DNA of 64,000 nucleotides, from contig JAQFVV010013074.1 in the NCBI GenBank assembly GCA_028023455.1, positions 124,001 through 188,000 of the forward strand, in the 5' to 3' direction. Below, piece by piece: positions 57,701 through 64,000 of this stretch. The position numbers and the translations under genes are program-made. Each line of letters begins with the position of its first letter. The first letter of the stretch is position 1. The notes below the pieces were generated by a model. That model was not told where the DNA came from, made no database searches, and saw only the letters and a program-made list of their open reading frames with translations. Origin of the DNA: Epiperipatus broadwayi (Eukaryota; Onychophora; Udeonychophora; Euonychophora; Peripatidae).

Positions 57701-58884
57701 ATGAACCTAAAAAATATGTATTTTATATATTTAACCCGTGCAAATCTTCATTTTAACATATATATATATTAAAATAGTATATTCCAAAATGCTATATAAT
57801 GTAATTACATAAATGGAAAGAATACTGAGTTATTATTATTATTTGAAATATATTATATATCCCTTTTGTAAGTAAAACATAATATTAAAAGAAATGCAAG
57901 TGTTGAATTTAAAAAATTTTAATTTTCAAAAATTGACAATTATTTGTTTTAAATGTTCTTTTAAATAAACTGAAACATTACAATACATATAATCCATAAA
58001 TTATAAAAAATAAAGTATCACACATAATAGTTATAAATATCCCAATAAATGATCTATTATAGGTTAATGGAGAAAACCTGTTTAGCCTCAGAAGGATTGT
58101 CAATTATCAGTAATAGATAGTTTCCTGGTAACATTAAAATGTAAAGTTATCCCTGTTCACATGGATATAATCTCTTAATTTCCATTTTTATCAAACTAAA
58201 GGTCCATGAAAAATATAATTCAACATATATATAATTATATATAAAATGCCTTTTTGGCACATACTTTTATGTTCTTATCAAATGTTAACCATCTATTTTA
58301 ACATTAACTAGTATCATTTTTATATAATTATTAATAAATATATATATTTATATAGTTGTTTATGAAATTTTTGTTAATTTTTATAAATGATGTGAAAGAA
58401 ACAACACAATGGACTTCATTAAGTTTTATTTTTGATAATTATACATAAAATATTAATTTTTTTTATCATAAAGAGGCAAAAAATAACTGGTCATAATTTA
58501 GATATAACATCCTCTCTGGTACTTACGTATTTTAATGGTGGTAAGATTTCATATAAGTATTAGTCTGACAATAATTTTTAACCTTGAAATCTCATAAAAT
58601 AATGTCTGCATGGGATCTTCTGACAAACTTAATCTATTAATTTTGATAAATGATGAAAAGTAACTTTATTTAGTAGAAAATGATGACCTGCAACTTTATT
58701 TAGTGTTAATAAAGAAACATGTTTCTATATTTTTGAATTGAATTGAGTTATTTGCAAAATTGACAATAACTAATCTTATTTCATACAAAGTAGTAACCTA
58801 TAATTTTATTTATTGGAAATAAATGAATATATATATTTACACTTTGCTTTGCAAAAAATGATGTTGGATCAACTAAACTTTTAG
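57701..58884. other. AT-rich spacer
   Basis: Nothing recognised. Confidence 0.4.
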
Positions 58885-59040
58885 CAATATGTGAGATGGA
58901 TGGATGAAATAAGAAAATGTATATGTATGTTATGGAGAAGAGAGGCTAAAGTTTGGAGAAGATGGATTAAACTTGGAGAGACATTCATCCTGCAGTGGAT
59001 TGATTATGGTTGACAATGATAATGATGTTATGATGATGAA
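58885..59040 (+). mobile_element. RTE-family LINE, 3' fragment
   Basis: [10 protein letters not shown] ... [19 protein letters not shown] with FILQWIDYG and a stop, then a GATGATGTTATGATGATG-type tail. It matches the last about 45 codons of the RTE at 39166. 5'-truncated. Confidence 0.85.
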
Positions 59041-60454
59041 CATGATACATGTCCAACACTTGTAGATATATATTCCACTGTATGACTGTTTTTGAAAATA
59101 GTGGATTACTACATTATCCTCAGTAGCATTCCTAAATTTTAATCATTTTTTTGGGTTGAATAAAGTTATTCAAAAAATTTGCTCAGTGAGAATTAAAGTT
59201 GGACAGCAAATCACATGTACACCTTACTGTCACCAGATGGTCAATTAGTCATCCCAGAATTTTATCAGGATGTCACAGTAAACTCTAAATTGTAAAATTA
59301 GGAGCAAACCACCATTTTGACTAACAACTTTCTCATCTGAATATTATAAAAAAATAATTCATTTCCTTTTTAAAAGATGGTAAATGTGTTTAATTCAGTC
59401 GTTATATATACTTTTGTTTGTCTTCATCATCGCCAGACATAGATAACTATCTCCTTTCTTTAATTTAAAAGACAAGATAAAATAGTTTTAAGAAAACACA
59501 CAATGATTCCAATTTTTGATGATAGAAGTGGCATTATTGTTAACATTGATAAAATGCTTTAACCTTTTTTACTTTAAGTATTATTATTATTATATTGTCT
59601 ATAGTATTAGAGAATTCGTGTTGATTTAATATAAATTGCTGGCTGCAAGCAAAATCTAGGTACTACACATTGCTAACATTGTAGATGAAGTAATTTGAAG
59701 AGCTCATCTTTATCTGAGATATATTTTTCTAATGGTTTGATAAACTTATATTGTTTACAATATGATGTAATTCAATGAATTTATAAAATTACAGAGATTA
59801 ATTTTATAAAGTAATTTAAACATAATTGGTAAGAACATAAAGAGCATTTGATTAAATGAAGAAAGGCAAAAGTCATGGAGAAAAGATTTAAAATCATTTA
59901 TTCAGTTATATTAGGAATAGACAGACACAATTTTCATTGTAAAACTTTTGATGAACAAAGATAATTTGTGCTGCTGCCTTCTTTTCTTCTGCAATCTAAC
60001 TAACTTCATAATTTTGTTAACACACACAACTTTAGCAATAAACTTTTATTTTATTTATATGGGTTTTGATAATCTAATCCAATTTTAAAAAATTAAAGTT
60101 TAAATCTTCAATGAATAAACACAAGTAAACAAATAAATTAGAAATATACAAATTAAGTCTTAGCCATCTTCTCTTGCTGCTTTTAATTAACATTTTCTGC
60201 TTTTAAATTATTATCAGACCAAAGAAAGTCAACATTTTTTTATTCACTTTACCTATTAATAATGAATAAACATTTTGTATTCTTTTTTTAAATAAAATAA
60301 CTGGTAAATTGCTTTTAATCGATCTAAAATACAAACTATTTAATTAGGAATGGTAATTTAATTAAATAAAAATATAAGATTTATTTAAAACAAATTTATT
60401 TAAACTAAAAACTAATTATTTAATGTACCTGTGTAATTTATATATATTTCATAC
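59041..60454. other. AT-rich spacer
   Basis: Nothing recognised. Confidence 0.4.
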
Positions 60455-60910
60455 TGAAACAGTCTGATAATAGATTAAGCAGTATTGATGTTCTTATATC
60501 TGTGTTGGTTAAAAATAGATCTTTATCAAAAAGTAAAATTAAAGTTATTAAAAATTTGCTTTTATTATTAGAGAATTCTATGTATTTTATTTATAATAGT
60601 TTTTTTTTTTATAAGATTAAGGTAGGTGGACAATAGGATGTATTATTTCTCCTTTAGTTTATTCAGTTTATATCAAATTTTGGAAGAGGAAATTATTATT
60701 AAAAAGAATTGTTTATATTTCAAATTATTTGTTAGATATGTAAATGATTATTTGTTTGTAGTTGAGAATGATAAATTGAAGGAGTTTGTAAATGAGTTTA
60801 ATTGTTTTAATCCTTCTATAAAATATGTGGTAGAAGGAGGGGGGTTAGATTTTGTTAAATTAAAATTTTTAGATCTATTGGTAATTAAAAATGTAAAGAC
60901 TAATTGTTGA
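60455..60910 (+). pseudogene. PLE-6 reverse transcriptase fragment
   Basis: IGCIISPLVYSVYIKF (about 60632-60680, counterpart of the G-x-PMG motif and following helix), then LFVRYVNDYLFVV with FVNEFNCFNPSIKYVVEGGG and KLKFLDLLV. The catalytic YxDD reads YVND, so one catalytic Asp is lost. Frameshift at about 60680. Confidence 0.72.
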
Positions 60911-61254
60911 CTACTAGTCATTGTGTTAAAAGTAAAGAATTAAGGTTTATAATTAAACCTCATAGCTATCAATCTGTGTCTAGTAAAGTAGCTTCTTTAA
61001 GAAATTATTGTAATAGGAAATTAAATAATTCTAGTGGGGGAGCTTTGTTTCAGAAAGATCAATTTTATAAAGATTATTTGAGTGTTGGCTACTCTGACAA
61101 ATTTGTTAAAAATATTTTATTTAATAATAATAATATTTGTAATAATGTAAAGGATAAAAAAAAATATGATTTTATTTCTTTACCATTTAAATTGCCTTCT
61201 TATAAAATTGTAGGTAAAAATAGTAATTTGTTTGGAAATATGAAACTTACTTAG
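60904..61254 (+). pseudogene. PLE-6 thumb and linker
   Basis: LRFIIKPHSYQSVSSKVASL and LRNYCNRKLNNSSGG, then QFYKDYLSVGYSDKFVKNIL and FKLPSYKIVGKNSNLFGNM. This parallels the thumb-to-linker order of PLE-1 and PLE-3 (a SVGY/KVGY step), with weak sequence identity. Stop at 61252. Confidence 0.6.
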
Positions 61255-61334
61255 AAAAAGGATATTGCATTGGATAATTTATTAAATAATATGAAGGACA
61301 AAATTTTGATAGGAAGACATATATTCTTGGTGTA

Positions 61335-61487
61335 GTGTATATTAACCATTGTTTTTGTAAGAAGGTTTATATAAGTCAGAGTAGTTTGAGCTTAAATGAA
61401 AGAATAAAGGTATATAAAAGTAAGGTTAAAAATAAATATCTTAGTTCTGCTTTGTATGCCCATGAAAAAATATTAAAATTTGTCTTT
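61335..61487 (+). pseudogene. PLE-6 GIY-YIG start
   Basis: CKKVYISQSSLSLNERIKVY, then SALYAHEK. It resembles YIG (here YIS) with the Arg-containing helix and the His motif. It runs into the R4e-associated palindrome at about 61487. Confidence 0.6.
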
Positions 61488-61642
61488 GGTTCTTTAATAA
61501 CCATAGCCACCACTATCTTACTAGGCAGGATTGGTTTTAAGCCAATAAACATTACATGGTCACCATTTCTTATGCTTGCTTACAACTGTTGTTAAAACAA
61601 GCAAAACTCACTATACTGTGGTTATTAAAGAACCAAAGACAC
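61487..61642. repeat. Short palindrome M1
   Basis: TTTGGTTCTTTAATAACCAT at about 61488 pairs with its reverse complement near 61620-61640. It overlaps the left end of R4e. Confidence 0.75.
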
Positions 61643-62000
61643 CAAAATATATAGGTACTGAACTCAGTTCAGACCTATATGATTATATAAACTAATGAGC
61701 TTGGATTGAAATATTAAGGTGTTTTCAGTTTAAGACTCATAGTTTTGTAGTTAAGGTGGCTGCTGGAGGGTTGTATTAGATCCTAAGATCTAGGTGCAGT
61801 GCTCTCAGATCCAAGGATCCTCACTAATGAAGGCCACAAGCCAGAAACTTGTCTGGGGATATTGGATAAGCAGGCACTAAATGGGGATTTTATGCACAAG
61901 CCTTCTGGCATCCATTGATTACTCTAGCTTGCTGTGTGTGAAACAGCAGTTATAAGCAAGCATAAAAAATGGTGATCACGTGATGTTTATTAGCTTAGCC
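61535..62000 (+). repeat. R4e: R4 copy with both ends
   Basis: Left: AATAAACATTACATGGTCAC, then TTATGCTTGCTTACAACTG. Right: CAGTTATAAGCAAGCATAAA, then GGTGATCACGTGATGTTTAT, an inverted pair of about 55 bp. The inside has AGATCTAGGTGCAGTG, GGATCCTCACTAATGA and GGATTTTATGCACAAGCC, as in the other R4 copies. Confidence 0.8.
61819..61858 (+). ncRNA. hammerhead ribozyme relic in R4e
   Basis: Stem I CCTCA/TGGGG (61819-61823, 61854-61858; 5 pairs with one G-T), core CTAATGA (G to A at the third base, which should inactivate), stem II GGC-CACAA-GCC, GAAA intact (61844-61847), GTC intact (61851-61853). Confidence 0.6.
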
Positions 62001-63860
62001 TGATGTTTGTTATTAGTTAATCATCCCCAGTCAATTTTCTCAGTTATAATACATACAAAGGATAAATTATATTTATAATATAAAATAAATACAAATTATT
62101 TACAAAGTATTAGCATGGCTTATAGGCTTACAAAAATCATAATCCAGACTTAAAATGCCTTTAAATCTCCCTAGATCCCATTTACAAACTTCATATAGAA
62201 TGTCAGCATATTTAAATCCTCTTTCATTTGTCAGACACTTCAGGCTCTTTGTGTTCGCCCTCCATCTTTGCCTTCATCATTGTTTTTACTGGATCCTTTT
62301 TATACTTCTCTGGAGTCTTTTAGAATCTTCTAGGAGTGTTTTAAATTTCCTATTTTTAGGAGTAGTTACTTAATCTTTTTGTTAAGTACAAATAGGCTTT
62401 GCATTAGGTTTTAATTGCGCATGCGCAATTTCAATCATTTATGCATTAGGCATTCTTCAATTTCGTTCTCTAATTATATATATTAAGCACTCCTTTCGTT
62501 GAGACTTACGATTATATAACTTTATGCTATCCTAATTACATAGTTTATTATTTGGTGTGCTATTTTACAAGTGTGTGTATATCACACACACATACCTACA
62601 ACTTTATTTAATCCTTACTACGTGTATAATTATATATCTAACACATGTCACAGTTTGATTACTTTATTTTATTGCGTGCGTGTGTGCATACATCCAACAC
62701 ACATTGAGCCATTAGAATACCATATATTTGATTGCGAATAAATTCAAGTTTTAAAGCCACTAAGAATGCGATCATGGTATGTTAAATAGAAAATTGGGCT
62801 ATTGTTTCTAGCGTGGAGATTCAGTTCTTTATCTTTAGATTCCTGATAACTGCAAGTTTTTTCTAAGAAATATACTCTATATAAATAGTGACAACGATGA
62901 ATCAGCTATTTCAACTTTTTTTTTTTTTTGTATTAGGTCAATACGTTGTGAGATTATCAGAAAAACTGTAAATGAATTTGATTGGTATTTCTGCTGTAGT
63001 TATTATTGCTGTAATTCGATTAGATCTAATTTCTTCATCGTACTTGAAGACAATTAAATATTTTTACAACAAATAATTTGTTATAACTGAATTGCTTAAA
63101 TTATAATAAAGCATTATCTATCTTTTGAAAAGCATTACTTTTGAAGATCTAATTTATATTTTATTCATTAGTATTAGACACGGTAGGCTCCATTTATTTC
63201 TCTGCTAAACGTACAACTATTAATATATATATATATATGTATTACTATAATTTCTAAATGCAAATTTTTTTCCCTCGCATATACCCCCTTTAGATAAAAA
63301 AAACATGGAAGCTTATTACTAATCATTTATTAAAATAAAGATTATCGCATTATTTTTATCCTATATATATATAATTGTAATTTAATTAAGCATTAATGTA
63401 TTTGCTCATATTAAATATAACCACGTGGTATTAATTTAAGTCCAGTCCGCTTCTTCCTCATGTAATATATTTTCTTTCTTGACAAACACTTCAATCACGT
63501 AATTAAAATCATTTGAAAAGAATAAATGATTTCCATATGCATCCCTGGCAGTCCAACCTTCTTCAAATGGTTCAGTTCATAATCCCTCAGATAATTTTAT
63601 ATTCTTTATTTATTGCTAGATTTTCATTTACCATTGTCAAACTCTCTCCACTCACAACTTTGGCGCCATCCATTTCAGATAAATACAATAATGATTATTA
63701 CTAATCATTTTCGAAACTAGAGATTATCTCTAGCACAGATATAAACTTTAAACCTCAGTTAAAGATTAATATATCTGTTGTTGTTTTTTATTAATGATAA
63801 ATTGCTCCAAATTAATCCTTTATAAGTCTAGCATTCATATATTTATCAGTATTCTCATTA
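62001..63860. other. AT-rich spacer
   Basis: No gene recognised. It holds a minus-strand TATA-like box (62296-62304, TATAAAAAG) and an 18-bp palindrome (62413-62430). Short AT tracts at 63220-63240 and 63362-63374, and a T11 run near 62919-62930. Confidence 0.45.
62413..62430. promoter_or_regulatory. Perfect palindrome with NRF1-type site
   Basis: AATTGCGCATGCGCAATT contains TGCGCATGCGCA, the consensus of animal NRF1. It stands out in an AT-rich setting. No gene is seen next to it. Confidence 0.4.
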
Positions 63861-64000
63861 GATAAAACCTTGGCACTAACGTGGGCTTTGAACGTTCCAT
63901 CATCAGATTTTCAATAAAATGGTTGGCTGGAAAGTTATGGGTTAGAATAGTTTGAAGCGTGTCCATTAAAGTATGAAGATTGGCTATCTTAATATAAAAG
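63861..64000 (+). repeat. R1e: R1 fragment at window end
   Basis: GGGCTTTGAACGTTCCATCA, then TCAGATTTTCAATAAAATGG and GTCCATTAAAGTATGAAGAT with TTAATATAAA, matching R1d and R1a. Cut by the window end. Confidence 0.75.

Larger units (their letters stand above)
60455..61487 (+). mobile_element. PLE-6: decayed Penelope-like element
   Basis: RT (60500-60910), thumb and linker (60904-61254) and the start of a GIY-YIG domain (61335-61487) in several frames. The 3' end is replaced by a repeat at about 61487. Confidence 0.75.

Overview
The window is a strongly AT-rich stretch of animal DNA with no host gene I can recognise. Nearly everything that can be identified is a decayed transposable element, and the rest is AT-rich spacer and microsatellite. 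Several Penelope-like elements (PLEs), an RTE-type LINE, LINEs with AP-endonuclease ORF2s, a Ty3/Gypsy relic, tRNA-derived SINEs and many fold-back repeats together suggest an invertebrate with a large repeat-rich genome. A mollusc, perhaps a cephalopod, would fit, but that is a low-confidence inference.

Layout. 0.7-11.5 kb: two Penelope-like elements lie head to head (PLE-1 on minus, PLE-2 on plus). PLE-1 is split by a 7.0 kb LINE insertion with a 17-bp target-site duplication. That insertion is chimeric: the 3' end of one LINE (A) is joined to a near full-length LINE of another family (B, with ORF1 and ORF2). 11.5-33 kb: no protein genes; it holds fold-back repeats R2, R4 and R3 (a 2.6 kb inverted repeat), SINEs, microsatellites, RTE and R1 fragments, and a 4.3 kb AT-rich segment bounded by short inverted ends. 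33.5-34.5 kb: PLE-3. 35.7-37.8 kb: repeat R5, possibly an LTR. 38-41.6 kb: an R1 array hosting a 2.2 kb RTE LINE (minus). 42-49.4 kb: relics of PLE-4, LINE A and LINE B, and a 49-bp minisatellite. 50-55 kb: microsatellite, R4 copies, a Ty3/Gypsy relic and a 49-nt-arm hairpin. 55.5-57.7 kb: repeat array R6 abutting PLE-5. 58.9 kb: an RTE tail. 60.4-62 kb: PLE-6 next to R4e. 62-64 kb: mostly spacer plus an R1 fragment.

The most interesting observation is that two of the noncoding repeat families, R4 and R6, carry a hammerhead self-cleaving ribozyme architecture. It consists of a CTGATGA core, a short stem II, GAAA, a near-zero-length stem III (ACTAGT-like) and a GTC cleavage triplet, closed by a CCTCA/TGGGG stem I. 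This is the minimal, dimer-prone type known from Penelope-like retroelements. Four R6 units and four sites in R4 copies are visible in both orientations, and stem II shows compensatory changes. A weaker, related signature sits at the 3' ends of PLE-1, PLE-2 and PLE-3. All individual copies look mutated, so the sequences appear to be fossils of a ribozyme-bearing retroelement system.
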